Origin: an uncultured Draconibacterium sp.
Lineage (GTDB): Bacteria > Bacteroidota > Bacteroidia > Bacteroidales > Prolixibacteraceae
DNA length: 64,000 bases
NCBI GenBank assembly: GCA_947492175.1
Contig: CANLMQ010000015.1
Location: forward strand, 62,001 to 126,000
Reading direction: 5' to 3'
The notes below the pieces were generated by a model. The model did not search any database. It had not been told where the DNA came from and saw nothing but the letters and a program-made list of their open reading frames with translations. Shown piece by piece: positions 45,886 to 54,949 of this stretch. The position numbers and the translations under genes were made by a program. Positions within the stretch are counted from its first letter, which is position 1. Each line of letters begins with the position of its first letter.

Positions 45886-46374
45886 TTGGTTTTAATCCTC
45901 AAAATTATTGCGCCCTTGAATATTATTTCAGCTAAAGCTTCTGATATCGGTTGGTTTAGTCAGCCAAAATAACAAACATTATGTTGTAAACATAAAGAAA
46001 CAAACATAGTAAAGAAATATGAGTTTTTGATTATTATGATAATGATTTATACAATAAAAGCCGAAGACAGTTATTTGTGGGAAAACAAAATGCTTGACGG
46101 TGGTTGGTTTTATCGATTAGAAAGGAATAATTGTATTGCAAACAAATTCGTTGTATCTGTTTTATTTCTATAAGTAATGCTTTTGAAAATAAGTTATTAA
46201 AATAGTAATAATAGAAAAACTACGGAGTATAAGAAACAACAGTGAATAGTGATATTTGATTTGAAGTCTGTTTAAAATAATAAGTATTTATTACTAATTA
46301 CAATAAAAAATATAATTTTAAGGCATTAAGATAGTTTCTAAATTTGCTTTTGTGCATTTGAATTTTCATTCTAC
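45886..46374. other. Divergent intergenic region
   Basis: AT-rich spacer between the leftward C13 operon and the rightward sigma factor gene. TAAATTTG at 46339-46346 matches the Bacteroidota -7 element TAnnTTTG, 29 bases before the sigma start, but no clear -33 TTTG was found. A 45-codon frame at 46036-46173 has no recognisable features. No RNA gene was seen. Confidence 0.35.
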
Positions 46375-46953
46375 ATGATAACAGATAAAACCAAAATTAA
46401 ATTCAACGATGGATCTGAAATATATTTGGAAGATTTTTTTGTTTCCAATTATCTCCGGTTTAATTCGTTTGCATTTAATTATTTAGCTGATAAGAATGAA
46501 TGTGAGGATATTGTTCAGGATGTTTTTTTTGCTTTTTGGGAACAGAAGAAGAATTTTCCCAATCTTATTTCTATAAAAGCCTATTTCTATACTTCAATAA
46601 GGAATATGTGTTTAAATCACATAAAACATGATTTAGTAAAACAAAAGTATTTTCAGGATAGTAAATACAAAATAGAATCGACTGAATTTTTCCTGGAAGG
46701 AATTCTTCGAAAAGAAGCGAATGGAATAATTTACGATGAGATAAACAAATTACCTCTTATGGGCAAGAAGGTATTGTTGTTATCATTAAAGGAATATTCG
46801 AACGAAGAGATTGCAAATGAGCTAAATATAAAACTTAACACTGTAAAAACACACAAATCCAGGGCCTATCAGGTTTTACGGAAAAGATTGGGCGATATTA
46901 TTTTCCTGCTGTTGTCCTTCAATAAAAGCTTCTTTTACAAGTCTGCAAATTAG
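46375..46953 (+). CDS. ECF RNA polymerase sigma factor
   Basis: 192 residues. Region 2 is visible as FNYLADKNECEDIVQDVFFAFWEQK and the helix SIKAYFYTSIRNMCLNH. Region 4 is INKLPLMGKKVLLLSLKEYSNEEIANELNIKLNTVKTHKSRAYQVLRK. This is the Bacteroidota sigma-70 family typical of SusC/FecR-linked systems. The anti-sigma (FecR-like) gene follows after 145 bases. When released it should direct transcription of the downstream SusC/SusD locus in response to a glycan sensed through the STN domain of SusC (family knowledge plus context). The C-terminal tail (LLLSFNKSFFYKSAN) is rather hydrophobic. Confidence 0.93.
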   Translation: MITDKTKIKFNDGSEIYLEDFFVSNYLRFNSFAFNYLADKNECEDIVQDVFFAFWEQKKNFPNLISIKAYFYTSIRNMCLNHIKHDLVKQKYFQDSKYKIESTEFFLEGILRKEANGIIYDEINKLPLMGKKVLLLSLKEYSNEEIANELNIKLNTVKTHKSRAYQVLRKRLGDIIFLLLSFNKSFFYKSAN

Positions 46954-47098
46954 CTGATTAATGAACCTTGTTAATGTAGTTATTTGTAATGTTTATATTA
47001 CTAGTGGCTTACAAGTTGATATTTTTTTGATTTGTTTGTAGTCCCATTTGATTTCAAAGTTGTTTTAAGTAATAAGAAAAGAAATTACTTCGAACAAA

Positions 47099-48130
47099 AT
47101 GAAGAATAATCCGCATAGATTAATAGCAATAGGACAGTTTATTGGAAAATATTTGACAAATTCTGAATCTGTTAAAGAGAAAGAAGTTCTTGATAACTGG
47201 TTGGATGAAAATCCGGAAAATAAAGAATTGTTGAATTCAATTCATTCCAATAAAAATCTGGTTCAGGAATATGAAATGATGGATTTATTCAATAAGAAAA
47301 TAGCTTTGAATAGGTTTAAAGAGAAAGTACTTCTGAAGTCCAGAACACGTGCTCTAATTCGTTGGAGGGTAGCTGCCTCTATTCTTGTTTTGGTGGGAAT
47401 GATTGGTGCCTTATACTTCGTCCCTGATAATTCACCGAAGATAAATGAAAAGCCCAATTTATACACTTCTGTGTTTACGGAGAATGGTCAGAGGTCTAAG
47501 GTAGTTTTACCCGATAGTTCAATAGTTTGGTTAAATTCAGGCACAACACTTTCTTATCCGGTGGATTTTTCTGAGCAAAACAGAAAAGTTACGCTTAATG
47601 GACAGGCATTCTTTCAGGTTACGCACAAAGAAAAATACCCTTTTGGAGTACTGGTGAATGGCCTAACAGTTACAGTATTGGGAACAAAATTTGATGTAAG
47701 TGCATATTGCGGAGAAGATGAGATTGCCGTTGTGCTTGAATCAGGCAAAGTTGAATTAACACATCAGGAGTATACTTCATTCTCCTATACCATGAATCCG
47801 GGAGAAAAAGCTACTTTCAATTTGACCGAAAGTAGTGCAATGAATGTAAGTAATGTTGATGCAACTATATATTCATCGTGGAAAGACGGGGTACTTATAT
47901 TCCGTAATTCAACCATGGGTGACGTGGTTGAAAAACTCAGAAAGTGGTATAATGTAGATATTGAGATTGCCGACGATGAAGTATATAACTCTATTTTCTC
48001 AGGTACCATAGAAAATGAAAGTTATGAAGAAATATTCAGACTAATAGGAATAGCTTGCCACGTTGATTGTAAGATCATACACAATTACAATAAGCCAACT
48101 AAACCACAAATTATTATTTCAAAAAAATAA
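47099..48130 (+). CDS. FecR-family anti-sigma factor
   Basis: 343 residues. The N-terminal cytoplasmic part (about 1-85, with EKEVLDNWLDENPENKELL) binds the sigma factor in this family. One transmembrane helix lies at about 86-106 (WRVAASILVLVGMIGALYFV). A periplasmic FecR domain (about 120-235: ENGQRSKVVLPDSSIVWLNSG, LNGQAFFQVTHKEKYPFGV, TVTVLGTKFDVSAY) is followed by a C-terminal DUF4974/STN-like domain (about 260-340: GVLIFRNSTMGDVVEKLRKW). It passes the signal from the SusC STN domain to the ECF sigma factor encoded just upstream. A terminator separates it from susC. Confidence 0.94.
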   Translation: MKNNPHRLIAIGQFIGKYLTNSESVKEKEVLDNWLDENPENKELLNSIHSNKNLVQEYEMMDLFNKKIALNRFKEKVLLKSRTRALIRWRVAASILVLVGMIGALYFVPDNSPKINEKPNLYTSVFTENGQRSKVVLPDSSIVWLNSGTTLSYPVDFSEQNRKVTLNGQAFFQVTHKEKYPFGVLVNGLTVTVLGTKFDVSAYCGEDEIAVVLESGKVELTHQEYTSFSYTMNPGEKATFNLTESSAMNVSNVDATIYSSWKDGVLIFRNSTMGDVVEKLRKWYNVDIEIADDEVYNSIFSGTIENESYEEIFRLIGIACHVDCKIIHNYNKPTKPQIIISKK

Positions 48131-48185
48131 CAAACTATATTTTAAAAATCAGTGCCTATGATATGACCTAAAACGAAGAAAAAAA

Positions 48186-48220
48186 GGAGATGCTGGTAAC
48201 ATCTCCCTCTTACTTTTTTT
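48186..48220 (+). terminator. Intrinsic terminator between anti-sigma gene and susC
   Basis: GGAGATG / CATCTCC with a seven-base loop is followed after six bases by a run of seven or more T. A small second dyad (GCCTC / GAGGC, 48222-48247) sits between it and the susC start. The terminator implies that susC has its own promoter. Confidence 0.8.
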
Positions 48221-48289
48221 AGCCTCGCGGTATCCAACTCAAGAGGCATAATCAACTTGAATTTTAGTAATCCAAATCAAAACAAATTT

Positions 48290-51200
48290 ATGAAAAAAAA
48301 TTATTGTATTTTGATTTCCGGGGAATGTAAAATCTGGAAATCCAAATTTTTAAGAAAAATGAGGATTGTTACATTATTGTTATTGATTAGTATCACCCAA
48401 ACATTTGCACTCGAAAGCTATTCACAAACCAAGCGGTTAAGTATTAACAGCAGCAATGAAACAATTATTCAGATTCTGGATAGAATAGAGGATCAATCTG
48501 AATTTTATTTTATGTTCGATGCAACTATAATTGATGTATATCAAAGCAAAAGTATTAAATGTGAAAATAAACCAATAGCAAAGGTTCTCGATCAATTATT
48601 GGAAGATACAAATATATTATATGAAATTAGTGATCGACAGATTGTGCTTACCTGCAATCAAGAATCAAAAGTTGTTCAGCAAAAATCAATTTCAGGTAAA
48701 GTTACCGACTCTTCTGGTTTACCACTGCCAGGTGTAACTGTGGTAATAAAAGGTACTACTCAAGGTACAGTAACAAGTTATAATGGTGAGTATTCACTAA
48801 CAAACATTCAGAAAGATGCCACGTTGGTGTTTTCGTTTGTTGGAATGAGGCAGCAGGAGATTGTTGTGGGGAGTCAAACTTTCATAAGTATTAGCATGGA
48901 AGTGGATGCTATTGGATTAGAAGAGGTAGTGGCCATTGGTTACGGAACCATGAAAAAAAGTGATTTAACAGGTTCTGTAGCATCAGTAAAAAGCAATGAA
49001 CTAAATGCTTTCCCTACAACCGATGTATTGCAGGCATTAGCGGGGCGTGCATCAGGAGTACAAGTATCACAGAATAATGGTTCTCCGGGTTCAAGTGTAA
49101 GTATTAGGATTCGTGGAACAAATTCAATATTAGGGGATAATGAACCTTTATATGTTATAGATGGATTTCCAGGAGAAATCCAATATATTAATCCAGGAGA
49201 CATTGAAAGTGTTGAGATTCTGAAAGATGCATCAGCTACTGCAATTTATGGATCAAGAGGTGCTAATGGAGTTGTTTTAGTAACAACGAAACAAGGTAAA
49301 TCTGGTCGTACTCAAATCAATTATGAGTCGAGCTTTTCTGCTCAGCAATTGATTAAGAAGATGGATTTGATGAATGCCAAAGAATTCGCTAATCTCTATT
49401 ATGTGGAAAAAGAAATAAATGATGGCTTTGAACCAAGAATGACCGAAGATGAAATAAATGAATTAGGAGAAGGAACCGACTGGCAGGAAGAAATATTTAA
49501 AACATCATTAATTAAAAATCATCAATTAAACGTTAGTGGAGGAAATGATAAAACAGATTTTATTATTTCAGGGAATATGTTTGATCAGGATGGAATAATG
49601 CAGGGGAGCGGTTACAAACGATATTCTTTAAGGTCAAGCATCAATCATAAAGTTAACGATAAATTTTCAGTAAAACAAAGTGTAATTTTAACCCAGACTA
49701 CGCAAAATGTTAATGATCAATCAGCTTCTACTGGAGAAAAAGCTATAATTGACATGACACTTCGAACAAGACCTTTAAAATTGGCATTTGATGAAGAAGG
49801 AGAAATTTATAGGGAAGAAGGAGAGGATGCTTATAGTCCTTTTGATTATATCTTAAATAGTTCCAATTGCAGTAAGCGGAAAAATGTTAATTCAAGCTTG
49901 GGTCTTTTGTATAAATTAACTCCAGATTTATCATTTAAAGTTTCAGGAAACATTAATTATTCATATTATAAAAATGATTACTACCGAGATAGTAACTTTA
50001 CAGGAATGTTAACATCAACTTATGCCAGAGTAATGACCAGCGAAAGTCTAAGAAAGAATACTGAGAGTTTAATCCTGTATAAAAAAGATATTAAAAGTAT
50101 TCATTTGATTAATGCTATGGCGGGAGTTACAACTAATGAATACAATTATACCAATTTAAACGCTTCGTCGCAGGGATTTGTAAGTGATGTATTTGAAACT
50201 TATTCATTGAGTAGTGGAGAAACAAGCGGGATACCTGAAACTTCCTATAGAAAATCTACCATCCTCTCATATCTTGGTCGTGTGAATTATTCCTATAAGG
50301 ACAAATATCTGGTCACATTAAGTATGCGTGCTGATGGTTCTTCACGATTTAGTGAGGGAAATAAGTGGGGATATTTTCCATCTGGCGCTTTTGCATGGAA
50401 AATATATCAGGAAGATTTTATGAAGGATATTTCAACTATATCTGATATGAAATTACGATTTGGATGGGGAGTGACAGGAAGTCAGGCAATAGGGATTTAT
50501 GCTACCCAGGTATTGTTGAGTGCCAAGAAGGCCGTATTTAATGACTCATACCAAAATGCATTTGCCCCAAATACAACACTTCCGGGAGATTTAAAATGGG
50601 AGACCACAGAACAGATTAATTTTGGAGCTGATATAGGCATATTAAAAAACCGTTTTCGCTTAACAGTTGATTATTATCAAAAAAAGACCAGAGATTTATT
50701 GAATAATGTTCAGTTGCCGGCATCAATGGGATGGGCAAAAACAGTCCAGAATGTAGGGGAAATAGAGAATAAGGGATTAGAATTTAAAGCTGATGCTAAT
50801 ATTTTAAGTGGTGAATTTAAATGGGACTTATCTGGGAATATTTCATTTAATAAGAATAAAATAATTAAGCTCTATGGAGGTCAATCCATTCCCGGTACAT
50901 CTTATAATGTGATACTTATAAACGATTATATTAATTTATTAAGTGAAGGACATTCTTTGGGTGAATTTTACGGATATGTTGAAGACGGTTATGATGAATA
51001 TGGAAACATCAAATATAAAGATCTGACTGATGATGGTTCTATTACTGATGCCGATAAAACTTTTATAGGTGATCCGAATCCGAAATTCATTTATGGATTA
51101 AATTCAGATTTTGAGTATGGCAATTTTTCGTTGAGTATATTTTTACAAGGAACTTATGGGAATGATCTTTATAATTTGAGCAGTGTAAGAAATACTATTT

Positions 51201-51580
51201 ATTACATATACAATTATAATTTACTACGTGAAGTATATTATGACCATTGGACTCCGGAAAATACCGATGCCAAATACCCAATTGTTAAAAGTGCAACTTC
51301 ATCAAAAATGTCCGATCGATTTGTGGAGGATGGTTCATATTTACGTTTGAAAAATATACAATTAGGGTATAATCTGCCGGTTCAAAAATATGGAATAAAT
51401 TGGTTGAAAAAGCTGAACTTATCAGTAAGTGGACAAAATCTTCTTACGTTTACAAAGTACTCGTGGTGGGATCCTGATGTTAACTCATATGGAGGAGGTA
51501 ATTCGATTAATCAAGGTATTGATTTCTATTCTTATCCTTCATATAAATCAGTTACTTTTAGTTTAAAGGCAACATTCTAA
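48290..51580 (+). CDS. SusC/RagA-type TonB-linked outer-membrane transporter with STN domain
   Basis: 1096 residues from the ATG at 48290 (a TTG 33 bases upstream is less likely). Signal region to about residue 50. An STN domain follows (about 55-125: IIQILDRIEDQSEFYFMF, KPIAKVLDQLLEDTNILYEI), which contacts the anti-sigma factor. Next is a carboxypeptidase-like domain (ISGKVTDSSGLPLPGVTVVI), the TonB-box region near EVVAIGYGTMKKSDLTGSV, and a plug (VSIRIRGTNSILGDNEPLYV, GVVLVTTKQG). A 22-strand beta-barrel ends in SVTFSLKATF. It imports oligosaccharides with the SusD lipoprotein encoded 18 bases downstream. The STN domain fits the adjacent sigma/FecR pair. Confidence 0.96.
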   Translation: MKKNYCILISGECKIWKSKFLRKMRIVTLLLLISITQTFALESYSQTKRLSINSSNETIIQILDRIEDQSEFYFMFDATIIDVYQSKSIKCENKPIAKVLDQLLEDTNILYEISDRQIVLTCNQESKVVQQKSISGKVTDSSGLPLPGVTVVIKGTTQGTVTSYNGEYSLTNIQKDATLVFSFVGMRQQEIVVGSQTFISISMEVDAIGLEEVVAIGYGTMKKSDLTGSVASVKSNELNAFPTTDVLQALAGRASGVQVSQNNGSPGSSVSIRIRGTNSILGDNEPLYVIDGFPGEIQYINPGDIESVEILKDASATAIYGSRGANGVVLVTTKQGKSGRTQINYESSFSAQQLIKKMDLMNAKEFANLYYVEKEINDGFEPRMTEDEINELGEGTDWQEEIFKTSLIKNHQLNVSGGNDKTDFIISGNMFDQDGIMQGSGYKRYSLRSSINHKVNDKFSVKQSVILTQTTQNVNDQSASTGEKAIIDMTLRTRPLKLAFDEEGEIYREEGEDAYSPFDYILNSSNCSKRKNVNSSLGLLYKLTPDLSFKVSGNINYSYYKNDYYRDSNFTGMLTSTYARVMTSESLRKNTESLILYKKDIKSIHLINAMAGVTTNEYNYTNLNASSQGFVSDVFETYSLSSGETSGIPETSYRKSTILSYLGRVNYSYKDKYLVTLSMRADGSSRFSEGNKWGYFPSGAFAWKIYQEDFMKDISTISDMKLRFGWGVTGSQAIGIYATQVLLSAKKAVFNDSYQNAFAPNTTLPGDLKWETTEQINFGADIGILKNRFRLTVDYYQKKTRDLLNNVQLPASMGWAKTVQNVGEIENKGLEFKADANILSGEFKWDLSGNISFNKNKIIKLYGGQSIPGTSYNVILINDYINLLSEGHSLGEFYGYVEDGYDEYGNIKYKDLTDDGSITDADKTFIGDPNPKFIYGLNSDFEYGNFSLSIFLQGTYGNDLYNLSSVRNTIYYIYNYNLLREVYYDHWTPENTDAKYPIVKSATSSKMSDRFVEDGSYLRLKNIQLGYNLPVQKYGINWLKKLNLSVSGQNLLTFTKYSWWDPDVNSYGGGNSINQGIDFYSYPSYKSVTFSLKATF

Positions 51581-51598
51581 TTTAAAAATGATTTTATT

Positions 51599-53032
51599 AT
51601 GAAAAAATATATAATTATTCTAACTGGTCTTTTGTTATGGTCATGCCAGGATTATTTGCTTGAAGAACCAAAGGCATTGGCTGTATCTTCATACTATAAT
51701 ACTCCGGAAGAAGTTAAAACAGGTATCAATTCAATTTATGCAGGGATGGCTGACGGAATATATTTTTATATGTTTAGTACATGGATGGATTCTTGGTCTG
51801 ATGTACAATATGGATTAGGAAGCTTCTTAAAGGATTATCAGGAATTCAACAGCACCAACCTAACCCGTATAAATGGCTGGTGGTCCAAATTTTACTTAAC
51901 AATTCGGGATGCGAATATAGTATTGGAAAATATTCCCAATGCAAGTGAGTGCACTGATCAAGAAAAAGCTGCGTTTACGGCCGAAGCGAAATTTTTAAGA
52001 GCATTGTCATACTTTCATTTGGTGAGAAATTGGGGAGGAGTAATTATACGGACTGAAGAAAACTATAAAGAAGTTGATGTTATAAGAAGTTCTGAAGCTG
52101 ATGTCTGGAAATTAATATTATCTGATTTAAAATATGCAGAAGAAAATTTGCCGGATGAAACTACTGAAGCAGGACGTCCATCAAAATGGGCTGCAAAATC
52201 TGTAATGGCGGATGTATATTTTTATCAGGGGCTTAATCAGGAGGCAAGTGAAAAAGCTCGTGAAGTAATTAATTCAGGACAATATTCATTGGTTCAGGTA
52301 AATACATGGGAGGATTTTATATCAAATCTATATGGTAGTAATGTAATAAATTCATCTGAAGAAATCTTTTATTTTAAATATACGGATGAAGGAACAAGTA
52401 ACCAGAGTATATTTTTTATCCTTTTAAATTCTGTTGGTTCAGGATATTCAGGTGGACGAGGAAATGCAGCATTAAGAATAGAATCGACAAGCAACTTTTA
52501 CAACGAATGGGATGACGAGGATATCAGGAAAGAGTTGTTATATCCTTTGTCTTCAAGTAGCACCGTATTGTTATCAAGAAAATTTATCGACCCTGATATT
52601 GTACCAGGTAGTTTTTCAGGCATTGATTTTCCTTTATATCGATATGCAGATGTTCTCCTTTTATATGCAGAGGCTTCATGCAGGGCAAATAATGGCCCCA
52701 CTGAAGAAGGTCTTGAAGCATTAAATATGGTACATCGTCGGGCCTACGGAAAAGTTCCAACAGAAGCTTCAGATATCGATTTTAAATTAGATGATTATGA
52801 CTATGATTCATTTAATTCTTTGGTTTTAAATGAACGTTCGTATGAGACTTTGACTGAAGGAAAACGTTGGATGGATCTTAAAAGATTAGGTTATGAAAAA
52901 CTTAATAAAATGGTATATGCATCCAAAGGAATCACTGTCAATGAGAATTTATTGTTATGGCCAATTCCTACTACCGAATTTGGGTATAATAATGCTTTGG
53001 ATCCAGATACAGATCAAAATCCAGGTTATTAG
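51599..53032 (+). CDS. SusD/RagB-type glycan-binding lipoprotein
   Basis: 477 residues with a lipoprotein signal (MKKYIIILTGLLLWSC) and the mature N-terminus QDYLLEEPKALAVSSYYNT. TPR-like helices (AEAKFLRALSYFHLVRNWGGVII, AAKSVMADVYFYQGLNQEA) and the C-terminal RagB/SusD domain (PLYRYADVLLLYAEASCRA, LNERSYETLTEGKRWMDLKRL, LLLWPIPTTEF) are all present. It caps the SusC barrel on the cell surface and binds the target oligosaccharide. It is cotranscribed with susC (18-base gap). Glycan specificity is not readable from sequence. Confidence 0.96.
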   Translation: MKKYIIILTGLLLWSCQDYLLEEPKALAVSSYYNTPEEVKTGINSIYAGMADGIYFYMFSTWMDSWSDVQYGLGSFLKDYQEFNSTNLTRINGWWSKFYLTIRDANIVLENIPNASECTDQEKAAFTAEAKFLRALSYFHLVRNWGGVIIRTEENYKEVDVIRSSEADVWKLILSDLKYAEENLPDETTEAGRPSKWAAKSVMADVYFYQGLNQEASEKAREVINSGQYSLVQVNTWEDFISNLYGSNVINSSEEIFYFKYTDEGTSNQSIFFILLNSVGSGYSGGRGNAALRIESTSNFYNEWDDEDIRKELLYPLSSSSTVLLSRKFIDPDIVPGSFSGIDFPLYRYADVLLLYAEASCRANNGPTEEGLEALNMVHRRAYGKVPTEASDIDFKLDDYDYDSFNSLVLNERSYETLTEGKRWMDLKRLGYEKLNKMVYASKGITVNENLLLWPIPTTEFGYNNALDPDTDQNPGY

Positions 53033-53106
53033 AGGCTAGTTTCAATAAATAGCTGTTATTAGTATTAGTGAAGTAACCTCTTTTGGGGATGCTAATACGA
53101 TAAGTG

Positions 53107-53159
53107 TATGTTGTCCATGACTGACTATCGGTGTTAATCTTACGGTCATGGACAACATA
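53107..53159. repeat. 15-bp perfect inverted repeat downstream of susD
   Basis: TATGTTGTCCATGAC (53107-53121) and GTCATGGACAACATA (53145-53159) are perfect arms around a 23-base loop, 75 bases after the susD stop. No T-tract follows. It may be a transcript-end hairpin or a scar of the mobile element next to it. Confidence 0.75.
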
Positions 53160-53205
53160 TAAACAAACGATTGGCTTGGTTGCCAAATTGTTAACAAGGT
53201 ATTGG

Positions 53206-53426
53206 GCTGTTTAGGGGGCTCGCTATCATCCACAAAAACAGAGAAAGATTGAGAGATATCATGTGGTAATAAAGAATGTAGTTAAACTTGAAAACTACTA
53301 TTCTCTCCATAATTTACGTGGAATATTGATGCATCTGTGAACTATTACATTAATCAGAGATATAACAAATACTTGAAAATAGAACTCTTGGGGTGTCTAT
53401 TCTGGAAGACAAAAGGTAGTTTCTAA
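53206..53426 (+). pseudogene. Degraded IS3-family transposase (orfB C-terminal fragment)
   Basis: From 53215 one frame reads GARYHPQKQRKIERYHVVIK then NVVKLENYYSL before a TGA at 53338-53340. This is clearly the RGAPYHPQTQGKIERYH region near the catalytic glutamate of IS3-type integrase-core transposases. A second frame then continues the same alignment (NIDASVNYYINQRYNKYL, LGCLFWKTKGSF) to a stop at 53424-53426, where intact proteins have FVEYYNxQRYHESL and DVYFG. A frameshift and an in-frame TAG just upstream show that it is dead. No terminal inverted repeats or target duplication were identified. The rest of 53033-53720 is AT-rich with no other gene. Confidence 0.82.
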
Positions 53427-53720
53427 CCACAGGAAAGAAATAAAAATTGAAAACATAAAAGAGAGGAGGGAAATGTACCAACAATCAAAAAAGTCAGCAT
53501 AAACAACTATTGAATTATTGATAACTTCTTTAATGTTCTGTTAAAAGTAAGCAACAACATTTCAATAGCTCATAAAGTTAAGATAATTTATTGATACTGA
53601 GTGTAACGAAGTATCTCTTATCTTTAATAGAAAAAATTATACAATAAGCTTTTAATTAAATGTTTATGGTAGGCGTAAAATAATTATAAATGAAAATTAA
53701 CGATCAATAAAAATTATAAT

Positions 53721-54848
53721 ATGAGAAGCACTTTTCTGTTTATCTGTTTATTATTCTTTACAGGAGTAGTAAATTCACAATCCCAAGATTTTGACCTAAA
53801 AAAATTTCCGAAAGGAAAAACTCCTCAGGAAATTGGGATCAGAATTGCTGAGAAATTTTTGAAAACACCACATTCTCGTTACGGGAATACACAACCAGAT
53901 ATACCACCTACTCAGGTTACTTATCCTGATGTATGTACTTGGTTGGGGGGAATGTGGTTTGCTGAAGCAATCCGGAACAATGATCTATTTAATAGGTTTG
54001 AAGATCGTTTTCAGCCGTTGTTTAATGAAGAAAAAACTTTTCAACCCAGCCCCAATCATGTGGACAATAATATTTTTGGCTCAATTCCTTTGGAGTTGTA
54101 CATGAAAACCAAGCAACAAAAATACCTTGACATGGGGCTGAAATATGCGGATACCCAATGGACCCTTCCTGAAGATGCCACGCCTGAACAAAAGGCATGG
54201 GCAGAACGGGGTTACTCTTGGCAAACCCGTATCTGGATTGATGATATGTTCATGATTACTGCAGTACAAGCCCAGGCATACCGTGCTACAGATGACCGAA
54301 AATATATCGACCGTGCAGCACGCGAAATGGTTCTGTACCTGGATACAATACAATTGGATAATGGCTTATTTTATCATTCTCCTGAAGCACATTATAGCTG
54401 GGGGCGTGGAAATGGATGGATGGCAGTGGGAATGGCGGAAGTTTTACGAATACTGCCGAAAAATCACTCATGTCGGGCCCGCATTATGGAGGGATACCTC
54501 AAAATGATGAAAGCGCTACTTACCTATCAGGAAGAAGATGGTATGTGGCGACAGATTATTGACGATTCAGAAGCATGGAAAGAGACTTCATCTACAGCAA
54601 TGTTCACATATGCAATGATTACAGGTGTCAGGCACGGTTGGCTCGATAAAAAGAAATATGGTATCGCAGGTCGAAAAGGGTGGCTGGCTTTGACTACATA
54701 TATGAACTCTGATGATGAACTGACAGAGGTTTGCGAAGGGACAAATATAAAGAACGATCGAAATTATTACATGCAACGTAAACGTATCATTGGCGACCTC
54801 CATGGCCAGGCTCCATTGCTCTGGTGTGCTACAGCGCTCATTCGATGA
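53721..54848 (+). CDS. GH105 unsaturated glucuronyl/galacturonyl hydrolase
   Basis: 375 residues with a signal peptide (about 1-19, ending VVNSQ). The alpha/alpha-barrel motifs of GH105/GH88 are present: VTYPDVCTWLGGMWFAEAIR, HVDNNIFGSIPLELY, RIWIDDMFMITAVQAQAYRA with the catalytic-type Asp, HSPEAHYSWGRGNGWMAVGM and WKETSSTAMFTYAMITGVRHGW. These enzymes remove the unsaturated uronic acid left at the non-reducing end by a polysaccharide lyase. That ties the locus to a uronic-acid-containing glycan and to a lyase such as the heparinase-like protein at 27975-29852. It is probably periplasmic. The unsaturated sugar's exact type is inference. Confidence 0.92.
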   Translation: MRSTFLFICLLFFTGVVNSQSQDFDLKKFPKGKTPQEIGIRIAEKFLKTPHSRYGNTQPDIPPTQVTYPDVCTWLGGMWFAEAIRNNDLFNRFEDRFQPLFNEEKTFQPSPNHVDNNIFGSIPLELYMKTKQQKYLDMGLKYADTQWTLPEDATPEQKAWAERGYSWQTRIWIDDMFMITAVQAQAYRATDDRKYIDRAAREMVLYLDTIQLDNGLFYHSPEAHYSWGRGNGWMAVGMAEVLRILPKNHSCRARIMEGYLKMMKALLTYQEEDGMWRQIIDDSEAWKETSSTAMFTYAMITGVRHGWLDKKKYGIAGRKGWLALTTYMNSDDELTEVCEGTNIKNDRNYYMQRKRIIGDLHGQAPLLWCATALIR

Positions 54849-54949
54849 TATTGCAGATTGATACAACAATTCAAAATTAATTCTTATTCAAAATCATAAA
54901 GTTTGGCATACTTGTACTTATCATAACACAGATAATTTGTAACAAAAAA

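Noticed and set aside
46036..46173. A 45-codon forward frame upstream of the sigma factor
   Set aside because: No similarity, conserved context or start signal could be seen.
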